A DNA stretch of 64,000 nucleotides from assembly GCA_937981555.1 (NCBI GenBank), contig CALJOK010000088.1:1-64000 (forward strand), in the 5' to 3' direction. Positions 44,472 to 53,134 of this stretch are shown here, piece by piece; position 1 is the stretch's first letter, and every line of letters starts with the position of its first letter. This stretch comes from an uncultured Saprospiraceae bacterium. GTDB lineage: Bacteria > Bacteroidota > Bacteroidia > Chitinophagales > Saprospiraceae. Under the pieces are notes generated by a model, which saw nothing but the letters and a program-made list of their open reading frames with translations, had not been told where the DNA came from and did not search any database. Position numbers and translations under genes: made by a program.

Positions 44472-44537
44472 GACGCCTAAAGGAGAGTTTACAATCTGCT
44501 TCTATTTGGTACAGGTTGTAAATTCCGCTTTGGTGTT
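44472..44537 (-). repeat. Imperfect 26-bp palindrome in the purQ leader
   Basis: 44472-44498 and 44512-44537 are imperfect reverse complements with a 13-nt loop, for example TTTACAATCTG against CAGGTTGTAAA; G-U pairs would stabilise an RNA stem. It sits 13 bases before the purQ ATG on the minus strand. It could regulate purQ or be a dispersed repeat. Confidence 0.55.
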
Positions 44538-44672
44538 TCTGTAGGGAAATTTTTTAGGTTAAAAAATAAAATGCAAAGGTATTGAATAATTAAGAATTGA
44601 CCATTATAAAAAATCAAAATTTCAATTTAGAAAAATTATCATTTTTTCGTTCCCCAATAGGAGGGAGGAGTT

Positions 44673-45656
44673 TTACATAAACAGCAATCGATATTGCAAA
44701 AACAAAATTCCAATCAACCATGTCAAATGAATTCCGCTTCCTATTTCTCTTTTCCTAAATTCTAAAAAATTTAACGGCAACATTAATGACAATGGAATGG
44801 CCAATAACAAAAATTGCTCTACCCGAATTCCTTTTTGAATAAAAGCCGTCAAAAGAGAAATGAAGATGAAGTAATATAAAATTTGAATATTCTTTTGAGA
44901 ACGAATACTTTGTTTTTGGAAATAAATATTCGCGCTACCTAAGACCGTTAAAATCAAAATTCCGAATAGCACTACTGGCACATAATTGCTCCAATGTTCC
45001 ACCCAGTCGAAATTCCAAAAACCGAATTCAGTTAGGAAAGTAGTTTGGTAAAAGTTACTCCAATCATCTGATAAATAAAAAATGGATCCAGCCAAGAATA
45101 AGGGAACGATCATACCAATGATAACCATGAATATTTCACTTATTCGAATATTTCGTAATGCTGCCAATCCTAAAATCGCCAACAATAAAAATATAAAATT
45201 GGAAAAATAAAAGAGGCTCGCCATGCTAATCCAAAAACCTACATTAAAGATAGAATCAGCGACCGACGATTTTTTATAAGAATTAAACAAGCTCGACACC
45301 GCTAAAATTAAAAATGTATTGCCCATTACCACCGGAGACAAATGCAAAAAACTAGGTAACGTACTCATCAGTAAAATGTAAAACAAACCTGGAAACATCG
45401 TCACCTCCCTCGACACCCTAAAGCGTGCCGACAAGACATTCAATAATAATGCTTGCAATAAAACTAAAATAAGAGAGACCAAATCAGGCAACCACCCGTG
45501 AGTTCCTACGTAACTATATACGGCGTGACTGAGTACACCAGCAGAGCTAGGTTCCCAAACTTCAGTTGCGAAAAGACCTGAAGCACGTAATACCAATACA
45601 TATATTATTAAAAATAAATTGGCAGCTAATTGATTGGTTCTAAAAAATCCGAGCAC
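44673..45656 (-). CDS. DUF6427 family polytopic membrane protein
   Basis: 327 residues with about ten hydrophobic helices. The sequence follows the Bacteroidota DUF6427 family: LGFFRTNQLAANLFLIIYVL at the start, FPGLFYILLMSTLPSFLHLS, NTFLILAVSSLFNSYKK, SIFNVGFWISMASLFYFSNFIFLLLAILGL and FLTEFGFWNF. Function is unknown. It is transcribed in the same direction as purQ, 213 bases upstream, with the palindrome between them. Confidence 0.85.
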   Translation of the reverse strand: MLGFFRTNQLAANLFLIIYVLVLRASGLFATEVWEPSSAGVLSHAVYSYVGTHGWLPDLVSLILVLLQALLLNVLSARFRVSREVTMFPGLFYILLMSTLPSFLHLSPVVMGNTFLILAVSSLFNSYKKSSVADSIFNVGFWISMASLFYFSNFIFLLLAILGLAALRNIRISEIFMVIIGMIVPLFLAGSIFYLSDDWSNFYQTTFLTEFGFWNFDWVEHWSNYVPVVLFGILILTVLGSANIYFQKQSIRSQKNIQILYYFIFISLLTAFIQKGIRVEQFLLLAIPLSLMLPLNFLEFRKREIGSGIHLTWLIGILFLQYRLLFM

Positions 45657-45933
45657 GTTTTTATTTTAGAAGTTAAGTGGAAACATAAAACCCCAAAATT
45701 AAAGATAAAAATTAGGATAGCTAATTTTTTTGGAAAAAACAATTTGAAAAAATCTATAGTGGAAATTAGATAAATATTATACGTAAGTATTTGATTATCA
45801 ATAAAATAAACTAGAATATTAATATTGAAAATTAGAATTGCTTGCTTTTTTTGATTTGAAAGAATCCCAAGGAAGCATCAATTTAAACATAATTTTAAAA
45901 CCAGATTATTTAACAAAACACATGTAATTAAAA

Positions 45934-46305
45934 ATGGCAAATTCAATTTCCTTATCTACCGACATGACGAAACTCTATCTATTATTTCCTGATAGTGTAA
46001 TCGCTCAAGAATTTTCTTTAATTGGTAATGGTGTCTATATCACTTCGATTTTAGGTGATGTTCACGTTGTTGCTGCTCCTAGTCCTTTGAATGCAGGAAC
46101 TGATGAGTTTTCTACTGCTGCGGTTGCGCAATGGGAAGCGGTATTTCATGAGAATACTAATCAACTTATGATGATTGGTAATGATGATATTGAAACAGAA
46201 ATCAATGGTAATCTTAATAAATACCCTCTTGCTGGAGGAGGTACATACAATCTGAGATTGAATTCAGCAGGAACGAAATTGCTGATTAGAATACCAAGTA
46301 AATAA
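45934..46305 (+). CDS. Small soluble protein of unknown function
   Basis: 123 residues, no signal peptide or membrane helix. Predicted all-beta character: SISLSTDMTKLYLLFPDSV, YITSILGDVHVVAAPSP, WEAVFHENTNQLMMIGND and NLRLNSAGTKLLIRIPSK. I recognise no family. It is acidic to neutral, Gly/Asn-rich at the end (PLAGGGTYNLRL), and stands alone between divergent or convergent neighbours. Base composition is slightly more GC-rich in the coding part than in the gaps, which supports a real gene. Possibly a lineage-specific protein. Confidence 0.6.
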   Translation: MANSISLSTDMTKLYLLFPDSVIAQEFSLIGNGVYITSILGDVHVVAAPSPLNAGTDEFSTAAVAQWEAVFHENTNQLMMIGNDDIETEINGNLNKYPLAGGGTYNLRLNSAGTKLLIRIPSK

Positions 46306-46320
46306 TTTAATATAGATGAG

Positions 46321-46352
46321 GAAAAGCCTTGAAATTATTTTTAGGGTTTTTC
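46321..46352. terminator. Hairpin between convergent genes
   Basis: GAAAAGCCT pairs with AGGGTTTTTC across a T-rich loop and reaches into the end of the minus-strand gene. Likely a shared terminator. Confidence 0.5.
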
Positions 46353-47912
46353 TTTCATTTTATTTCTCTCTTGCAAAAGTTGAATAATTGTTGTTCTTCT
46401 TATTTTACTATTTACCCACAAATCAATTTCATCAAAACCGAATCTTCGTTTCGTCTTTAAAGGAAGTGCATCTAATGTCACTCGTAATTCTGTAATGATT
46501 TTAGTTTGTTCTTTTGGAGTTATTTTTCCCATCCTCTTAATAGTTCGTAATATTATATTATCTAAAGCATGTCGAGATAACCCTACTTGATGATCAAAAT
46601 ATCTTTCAGTCAATTTAATATGTTTTTCCAATTCATCTAAATCTTCTAATTCATAGAATGCAATTAGTTTTAATATTTGAGCAAACTGAATTTGAATTTT
46701 TGCTATTTCCATCTTTTTAAAAGGATCATATAATTTGACCCATTTGATACATTCTTTATATTTTTTACTAACAAAAAAAGCTACGATTACATTAAATATT
46801 AAAACGATCTGAACCCCTTCATTTAATTTATGATTTTTTATTCCTTTTTCAATGGCATAGGATAAATTACACACTTCATCAATTAATCCTTTATTTAGGA
46901 AATAAACTTGTCGGTTAATCATCAGACGATGGAATCTCATGGCTTCTTCATATTGATTATTGGGTTTAATTTTTTCTATTTTTTTTAAAATATATAAATA
47001 CTCATCGTACAAATTTAAACGACCATAACCAGTTAAAAGATTTGAAAGTGCAACGATATAAAAGTGAGGGGATTGGTTTCTCCATATTTCATTGTCTTCC
47101 CACCAATCTAAGATGGCTAATCGTTTTTGAAGATAAGATTCATTTTCACCCAGTAAATAATGGTATTCAGAAAGGGCATTGTCTAAATATCTTTTTGAAA
47201 GATTTGATAAAGGTTGAATTTTTTCTAGTTTAGTTAAATGAGAAAAATTAAGTCTAAATTCTTTTATCTCTTTTTCATTTGTTAACCTGTTAATTTTCAA
47301 TCTTTTAGAAACTATAAGTTCATAGTCTTTTCTAATTTCATCTTCTTCTTTTAAGTTTTTAAACAAGAATATGCTTTCTTCATGGATAGCCGACAATTTT
47401 TTTTCCATATTTTTTGATCGAGTAGTCAAAATATACTTCCTCTCAAATCGATTAATTTCAATCAAGCTCAAAGTGTCCCCACATTTCTCCGCTAACTTTC
47501 TTGCTTCTTTTAAATGTCTCTCGGTATCCTTAAAGAGTCCCCGCTTAAATAAAAAATTAGCATCTCGAATTAATACCTTAATATAATCCGCAGACTTTTT
47601 CGTTTGCTTAAAAGTATAATTCCTTAACGACTTCATCAATACATCATACAACTCAACCTTCTTAACCGTAAAATTTGAAAACCCTTCTTTCCCCAGTTTT
47701 TGCAAAAGCTTTTGTTCTGCTTTAACCTTATCATATATTTTCATCTTATCTAAAATCTCAAATAAGATATAGTAATCTGGAGTTTTCCCTCTATTGTTTT
47801 TAATGGATTGGGTATTGATATTGAAGTATCTTTTCTCCATACGAGACATACTATGAACTAGATCGTAGACAGGGTCTGAAGTCTTTGTAGGAATTGATTG
47901 TTTGGAAGCCAT
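46341..47912 (-). CDS. Helical-repeat protein of unknown function (paralog A)
   Basis: About 523 residues from the start MASKQSIPTK (47912); an earlier in-frame ATG (47939) would add nine hydrophobic residues. The N-terminus carries the signature DLVHSMSRMEKRYFNINT, then repeated helical pairs resembling TPR or SEL1 units (FKDTERHLKEARKLAEKCGDTLSLIEINRFERKYI; IAFYELEDLDELEKHIKLTERYF). No catalytic motif was seen. It pairs with a divergent homolog at 48318. The shared S-(M/L)-S-x-x-EKR-x-F motif suggests a family with a conserved N-terminal peptide, perhaps for protein interaction. It is probably cytosolic. Confidence 0.75.
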   Translation of the reverse strand: MASKQSIPTKTSDPVYDLVHSMSRMEKRYFNINTQSIKNNRGKTPDYYILFEILDKMKIYDKVKAEQKLLQKLGKEGFSNFTVKKVELYDVLMKSLRNYTFKQTKKSADYIKVLIRDANFLFKRGLFKDTERHLKEARKLAEKCGDTLSLIEINRFERKYILTTRSKNMEKKLSAIHEESIFLFKNLKEEDEIRKDYELIVSKRLKINRLTNEKEIKEFRLNFSHLTKLEKIQPLSNLSKRYLDNALSEYHYLLGENESYLQKRLAILDWWEDNEIWRNQSPHFYIVALSNLLTGYGRLNLYDEYLYILKKIEKIKPNNQYEEAMRFHRLMINRQVYFLNKGLIDEVCNLSYAIEKGIKNHKLNEGVQIVLIFNVIVAFFVSKKYKECIKWVKLYDPFKKMEIAKIQIQFAQILKLIAFYELEDLDELEKHIKLTERYFDHQVGLSRHALDNIILRTIKRMGKITPKEQTKIITELRVTLDALPLKTKRRFGFDEIDLWVNSKIRRTTIIQLLQERNKMKEKP

Positions 47913-47939
47913 TAAAAAGCGTATTAGTCTAGTTATCAA

Positions 47940-48317
47940 AAATCGAACAATATTACGATTAAATTTTTAGACTTTAGAGACCATATTTTAGGTTTTTAGA
48001 ATGGCTAAAATTAACGTTGGAAATTAGAGGTTTTTAAAATGTTTAATTTGTCCTAATAATCTGATTATTAGTATTTTATGTATTATATTTTGTTTAGTAG
48101 TGATAAATAAGAGTTTTTGGAAAATTAATTTAAATGAAGTTTTTTAGGACGCTTGAAGACATAATATTTTGCTGGAATACGAGTAATGTAAGTAAATAAA
48201 CTATTTACTTTGGGTATCATTATATAAAACAACACTAGAAAGAATAAACAACACCCTTAATTTTATTTATTCCAAAAAGAATGAATACCTCATGACCCTT
48301 AGATAGATAAAAACCAA
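47940..48317. other. Regulatory gap between divergent helical-repeat paralogs
   Basis: 378 AT-rich bases between two divergent related genes. It should hold both promoters; no clear TAnnTTTG element or palindrome was found. Confidence 0.4.
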
Positions 48318-49817
48318 ATGAAAGATCCCAAAGATTTGCATAGGATTATTAAGAGTCTTTCCAAAGCAGAGAAAAGGCATTTTAAAATGTGTGTCAATAG
48401 TGTTCATAAAAATGAAAATAATTACACTATTCTTTTCGACGCGATTGATGCACAAGAAGAATACAACGAAAATAAGTTATTACGAAAACTAAAAAAACAC
48501 CCTTTCTCCAAGCAGATCTCAAGAACCAAATATTTGCTTTATGAGCAAATATTAAAAGTACTTCGGCAATTGTATAGCTCTCGCTCCGAGCATGCCAAAC
48601 TTGGTGCATTGCTGAATTCAGCTGAAGTACTTTTTTGTAAAACGTTTTATCAACAATCGTTGGAAGTTTTAAAGCGAGCAAAAAAAATTGCAATAGCTAA
48701 TGAATTATACGGCTTGCAACAAGAAATAATGGAAAGGGAAAAGCTACTCTTTCCGTATCTTGAAAATCACAAAACTATTAGACCAGCTATAAGCAAATTT
48801 TTAAATTCCTATGAACGAATTGCTCAGTTATTAAAAACAGAAAACGAATACAAAGCACTTCATACCAAAGTGCGTTTGTACTACGACACCCTTTTGAATT
48901 TTTATGAAACCTCACAGGTGGATGCCGTTTTTAGTGAAGTGATGCAGCATCGATTGATGTTGGAGAAGTCAAATGCAACTACCTTTTTATCTCAAGTGTT
49001 GTTTCATGAAATTCATTATTTGAATGCCAATGCGCGTTCAAATTTTGATCAAGCGAATTATAATGGCGACGAGATGTTTTCCTTGTGGGAAGAAAAACCT
49101 GTCATGAAAAATGTTTTTCGAGATACATTTATTCGACAGCTAAGAGACTATACTTTTTGTAAAATATCATCCGATTATTCTCAAAAAAATATTCCTCAAA
49201 TATTAAATGAGTGGAAATTAATCAAATCTTTTTCAAAAGAGGAAGAGAGTATTTTGGCATTGGAAATTGATACGATTCATTTTTTGCTTCAGTTGGTGAA
49301 TCGAAATTATTATGGAATTGAAGACATTTGTTATTTGATCAAAGAGCATCATTTGGTTAGTCTTAAAAAATTACCTGCTTCTCAGCAAGTAGTTATTTTT
49401 TATCACATTGCAGTATATCATTTTATGAAAAAAGATTACGGCAAAGTGATTCGGCAAATCAAGCAAATTGAAGAAATTGCAGGAGGTAAATTGCGCCCAC
49501 ATATTTTGAAATATGTAAAGTTGATGGAATTAATTGTTCGCTACGAATTGGAGGATGAAGAAATAGATGACAAAGATATTTTACGAATTACTCGACACTT
49601 GAAATCATTTGGTAAGATGGGGCGGATAGAAGAAATGTTACTTTCCTCCATCAAAAAGTTAATCAATTTGCCTTCATTCGATGAACCACCAATGATATTG
49701 AGAGAGTTAAAAGAATTGTTAGAAACCAAAAATCAAAGAATTAATTATAATCTAGAAACTATCAATAATCAAATCATCAATGTATGGGTTAAAGAGAAAC
49801 TCTCGAAAGAGTATTAG
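48318..49817 (+). CDS. Helical-repeat protein of unknown function (paralog B)
   Basis: 499 residues. The N-terminus LHRIIKSLSKAEKRHFKMCV matches the opening of paralog A in position and pattern, followed by ENNYTILFDAID, LLRKLKKHPF (A: LLQKLGKEGF) and LLYEQILKVLRQLYS. Repeating helices continue (YQQSLEVLKRAKKIAIANELYGLQQEIME) to a C-terminal region with LETINNQIINVWVKEKL, close to the RxxTIIQLL tail of A. The divergence of the pair indicates an old duplication. No enzyme motif was seen; it is probably a cytosolic scaffold. A terminator lies 80 bases downstream. Confidence 0.75.
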   Translation: MKDPKDLHRIIKSLSKAEKRHFKMCVNSVHKNENNYTILFDAIDAQEEYNENKLLRKLKKHPFSKQISRTKYLLYEQILKVLRQLYSSRSEHAKLGALLNSAEVLFCKTFYQQSLEVLKRAKKIAIANELYGLQQEIMEREKLLFPYLENHKTIRPAISKFLNSYERIAQLLKTENEYKALHTKVRLYYDTLLNFYETSQVDAVFSEVMQHRLMLEKSNATTFLSQVLFHEIHYLNANARSNFDQANYNGDEMFSLWEEKPVMKNVFRDTFIRQLRDYTFCKISSDYSQKNIPQILNEWKLIKSFSKEEESILALEIDTIHFLLQLVNRNYYGIEDICYLIKEHHLVSLKKLPASQQVVIFYHIAVYHFMKKDYGKVIRQIKQIEEIAGGKLRPHILKYVKLMELIVRYELEDEEIDDKDILRITRHLKSFGKMGRIEEMLLSSIKKLINLPSFDEPPMILRELKELLETKNQRINYNLETINNQIINVWVKEKLSKEY

Positions 49818-49896
49818 TATCAATAACCTTTATTTTATAAGTTCTATCTAATTTTTTTTAAACTTATAACCCCTTATTAAATACTCTCTCTTCATT

Positions 49897-49934
49897 TCCA
49901 ACACTTTTATTAAAGGGTGTTGGATTTTTTTTTT
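49897..49934 (+). terminator. Terminator after helical-repeat paralog B
   Basis: TCCAACAC (49897-49904) pairs with GTGTTGGA (49917-49924) and is followed by a run of ten T residues. Confidence 0.85.
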
Positions 49935-50103
49935 GTCAAAATCACTTCATTGAAAATAACGCTATTTTTACGCAACTAATCTTTTTTTACGATGTTTTAC
50001 AAAAACAAGGAATAGCTTGTATCTTGCAGGCTTAATAGATCTGTCGCTCTGACAGCGAAACGATCTAAGAAAAATAACTTTCAAAAAAAAATCTACTAAA
50101 CTC

Positions 50104-51084
50104 ATGGTCCAACCCAGCCGTCAGGCTCGATCAATCAAAACGATCAAGCGACCGATTGAAAAAGAGTTAAAAATTTTCGAGCAACGGTTTCGAGAAGATA
50201 TGAAAAGTCATGTTCCGTTGTTGGACAAAATCACTTATTATATTGTTCAAAGAAAAGGCAAACAGGTGCGACCAATGTTTGTTTTTTTGTGTGCCAAAAT
50301 CTGTGGCGAAATTGATGCTGCATCTTATCATGCAGCTTCGCTCGTGGAACTTTTGCACACCGCAACATTGGTACATGATGATGTCGTGGATGATTCTAAT
50401 GAGAGTCAAGGATTCTTTTCGTTGAATGCGATTTGGAAAAATAAAATAGCAGTTTTGGTCGGGGACTATTTATTGCAAAAAGGATTTTTAATTGCGTTGA
50501 AGAATAAGCGATTTGAATTATTAGAAATCGTTGCAGAAGCGGTCAAGGAAATGAGTGAAGGAGAATTGCTCGCCATTTCCAAAGCTCGAAAATTTGATTT
50601 TGATGAAAAAAGTTATTTCGAAATCGTTCGTAAAAAAACCGCGTCATTAATTTCAGCAGCCTGTTCGGCAGGTGCAACTTCTACTACCGAAGATGAAGAA
50701 GTGATTCAGAAGATGAAATTATTTGGAGAAAAAATTGGCATCGCATTTCAATTGCGAGATGAGTTATTTGACTTCGGAAGTAATGGAACAAGCAAGCCAC
50801 TTGGAATAGATTTAAAAGAAAAAGGAATTAGTCTTCCATTAGTTTATGCACTTAATAATGCTTCCGATTCAGAGCAAAGAAAGATAATTAATTACATCAA
50901 CAATGATGAAAAAATAAAAGAAGTCATTGCCTTTGTCAAAGCAAGTGGAGGAATAGAATATGCGCAAAAAACGATGCAAAAATATCGAGAAGAAGCAACT
51001 GGAATCTTACAATCACTTCCAGCATCAGAAGCAAGAACATCTTTGGAGGATTTAGTGGATTATGTAATTGAACGTAAAAGATAA
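50104..51084 (+). CDS. Polyprenyl synthetase family protein, diverged copy
   Basis: Trans-isoprenyl diphosphate synthases add isopentenyl units to an allylic diphosphate at two Asp-rich motifs. In this 326-residue copy the first motif is kept (HDDVVDD, Asp92/93/96), but the Arg pair that normally follows is lost: NESQGFFS instead of NERRGSAS (residues 99-106). The second motif is RDELFD (218-223) where the neighbour has KDDLFD, so its second Asp is Glu. The fold-defining parts remain (KGKQVRPMFVFL, GEKIGIAFQ, LPLVYALN). It may be a weak enzyme or a non-catalytic partner of the next gene. It starts with ATG; a hairpin lies in its leader. Confidence 0.85.
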   Translation: MVQPSRQARSIKTIKRPIEKELKIFEQRFREDMKSHVPLLDKITYYIVQRKGKQVRPMFVFLCAKICGEIDAASYHAASLVELLHTATLVHDDVVDDSNESQGFFSLNAIWKNKIAVLVGDYLLQKGFLIALKNKRFELLEIVAEAVKEMSEGELLAISKARKFDFDEKSYFEIVRKKTASLISAACSAGATSTTEDEEVIQKMKLFGEKIGIAFQLRDELFDFGSNGTSKPLGIDLKEKGISLPLVYALNNASDSEQRKIINYINNDEKIKEVIAFVKASGGIEYAQKTMQKYREEATGILQSLPASEARTSLEDLVDYVIERKR

Positions 51085-51264
51085 GTAGTCTTGGATCGCA
51101 ATAGGACTAATGTTACGCGTCATCATTAATTCATATTAAAGTATTGTTTAAAAACAAAGCTCAATTCATCCACTTACTTCAACATGTAAAACAAAACTAA
51201 AAAGTAAAATAAAGATTGTTCAATTCTTTGTGCGTAAGTATGACTACTTAATTCAAAATTGATT

Positions 51265-52239
51265 ATGATAAAATCGTTAGAAACGATCAAGCAACCAATA
51301 GAAGAAGAGTTAAAGATTTTTGAAAAAATGTTTCAGGAAGCTATGCAAAGCCCTGTTCCACTTTTGGAAAAAATCAATAACTATATTTTCGAACGCAAAG
51401 GAAAACAGATGCGTCCGATGTTTATTTTGTTGTGTGCACAGCTATGCGGGAAAATCAATAATGGTACCTATCACGCTGCTACTTTTGTCGAGTTGTTGCA
51501 CACGGCAACATTGATCCATGATGATGTGGTGGACGATGCTAACGAGCGTCGAGGTTCCGCTTCGGTGAATGCACTTTGGAAAAATAAAGTAGCGGTGACA
51601 GTAGGTGATTATTGGTTTACACAAGCGTTGATCATTTCTCTAAAACACAAACAATATCGATTGTTGGAAATAGTTTCGCATGCAGTCAAAGCATTAATTG
51701 AAGGAGAATTATTGCAAAGTGAAAAAGCTCGGAAGTTGGATATCGAAGAAGATATTTATTTTGAAATCATTAGGCAAAAAACGGCATCGCTTATTGCGGC
51801 AGGTTGTGCCGCAGGTGCAGCTTCGGCTACAGAAGATACTGAGTTGATTGAAAAAATAAGATTGTTTGGAGAAAAAATTGGTATTGCTTTTCAAATCAAA
51901 GATGACCTTTTTGACTATGGAACGGATGATGTTGGAAAACCTTTGGGTATCGACATTAAAGAAAAAAAAATGACCCTCCCTCTTATTTATGCACTTAACA
52001 ATGCTACTCGCTCCGACAAAAAACGCATCATTAATATTGTCAAAAAGCATAATGAAAATCCTGAAAAAGTAAATGAGGTGATTGAGTTTGTTCGAGGAAG
52101 TGGAGGATTAGAATATGCTGAAAAAGCGATGTTGAAATATCGAGCAGATGCCTTCGAAATTTTACATTCTTTTTCTACTTCTGCAGCCCGCGAATCTTTG
52201 GAAGATCTAGTTAACTTTTCTACGGATCGAAAAAAATAA
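51265..52239 (+). CDS. Trans-isoprenyl (polyprenyl) diphosphate synthase
   Basis: A canonical enzyme of the family, probably making long-chain polyprenyl diphosphate (for quinones) or geranylgeranyl/farnesyl diphosphate. The first Asp-rich motif and Arg pair are complete (HDDVVDDANERRG, Asp86/87/90 and Arg95-Arg96 counted from ATG 51265), and the second is QIKDDLFDYG. IPP-binding KGKQMRPMF is present. An upstream TTG (51259) would add only two residues, so I use the ATG. It is a tandem paralog of the preceding gene, 180 bases apart, with clear similarity along the whole length. Chain length cannot be judged by eye. Confidence 0.92.
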   Translation: MIKSLETIKQPIEEELKIFEKMFQEAMQSPVPLLEKINNYIFERKGKQMRPMFILLCAQLCGKINNGTYHAATFVELLHTATLIHDDVVDDANERRGSASVNALWKNKVAVTVGDYWFTQALIISLKHKQYRLLEIVSHAVKALIEGELLQSEKARKLDIEEDIYFEIIRQKTASLIAAGCAAGAASATEDTELIEKIRLFGEKIGIAFQIKDDLFDYGTDDVGKPLGIDIKEKKMTLPLIYALNNATRSDKKRIINIVKKHNENPEKVNEVIEFVRGSGGLEYAEKAMLKYRADAFEILHSFSTSAARESLEDLVNFSTDRKK

Positions 52240-52249
52240 ATTTTAGAGT

Positions 52250-52313
52250 TGATGAACTATAAGTGAAGAGTCTCGTTCGTCAAAATTAATCACTTATCAT
52301 TTATAGTTCATCA
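52250..52313. terminator. Hairpin after the polyprenyl synthase genes
   Basis: TGATGAACTATAA (52250-52262) and TTATAGTTCATCA (52301-52313) pair perfectly, with further partial pairing inside the loop. It could terminate transcription or be a degenerate palindrome like those at 54496 and 57484. Confidence 0.5.
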
Positions 52314-52341
52314 CTAATTTAAACCATTCCGTAGAAATGCA

Positions 52342-52372
52342 TTTCAATTAGAAAATGAGAATGGTATATTTG
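52342..52372 (+). promoter_or_regulatory. Promoter candidate for the SGNH lipoprotein
   Basis: TATATTTG (TAnnTTTG) at 52365-52372 with TTTC, one base from TTTG, exactly 19 bases upstream (52342-52345). The ATG is 26 bases downstream. Confidence 0.5.
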
Positions 52373-52397
52373 TCAACAATAAATAAAGAAATTAAAA

Positions 52398-53105
52398 ATG
52401 AGATTTTTCTATAAAAATTTAATAGTTGTTTTTTTGAGTTTAGGTATGGTAGGATGTGGAGAAACAACTACTTCTGATGCAGGAAAAAATGCAAAAGCAG
52501 CAACGGAAAAAATGACTAACACTAATACTCCTACAAAAAAAGAAAAGAAGAAAAAACAAATTCTATTTTTTGGCGATAGCTTGACAGCAGGATATGGATT
52601 GGATGATCCTTCGGAAAGTTATGTAGGAGTGATTCAAGAAAGAATTGATTCATTGGGATTAGATTATCAAACTGTCAACGCAGGTGTAAGTGGTGAAACT
52701 TCTTCAGGTGGAAATGATCGGATTGATTGGATTTTGGAACAAAATAAAATAGATGTTTTTATTTTGGAACTTGGCGCGAATGATGGATTGCGAGGAATCA
52801 AAACGGAAGAGACCTCTAAAAATTTACAATCTATTTTTGATAAGGTAAAAGCAAAATTCCCAGAAGCGAAATTAGTGGTAGCAGGAATGTTAGCTCCACC
52901 AAATATGGGAAATGATTTTACACAAAAGTTTGCAGGTATTTTTTCCAATTTATCAAAAAATAATAATGCTGGATTTGTTCCTTTTTTATTGGATGGAGTA
53001 GGAGGGATCCCGGAATTAAATCAGCGAGATGGAATTCATCCGACGACTAAAGGACATAAGATTTTAGCAGACAATGTATGGAAGGAACTAAAAGGAATTT
53101 TATAA
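52398..53105 (+). CDS. SGNH/GDSL-family esterase lipoprotein (TesA/arylesterase-like)
   Basis: A lipoprotein (GMVGC, Cys20) with an SGNH hydrolase domain. Block I is ILFFGDSLTAGYGL (Ser61), block II NAGVSGETSSGGNDR (Gly), block III LELGANDGLRG (Asn) and block V DGIHPTTKG (Asp211, His214). This is the TesA/thioesterase I-type arylesterase group, which hydrolyses short esters or thioesters in the envelope. Between signal and domain is a Thr/Lys-rich linker. It has its own promoter and is followed closely (29 bases) by the PerM-like gene, so the two may be co-transcribed. Confidence 0.92.
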   Translation: MRFFYKNLIVVFLSLGMVGCGETTTSDAGKNAKAATEKMTNTNTPTKKEKKKKQILFFGDSLTAGYGLDDPSESYVGVIQERIDSLGLDYQTVNAGVSGETSSGGNDRIDWILEQNKIDVFILELGANDGLRGIKTEETSKNLQSIFDKVKAKFPEAKLVVAGMLAPPNMGNDFTQKFAGIFSNLSKNNNAGFVPFLLDGVGGIPELNQRDGIHPTTKGHKILADNVWKELKGIL

Positions 53106-53134
53106 AAAAAAATTGTTAACTACTAATTAGACGT

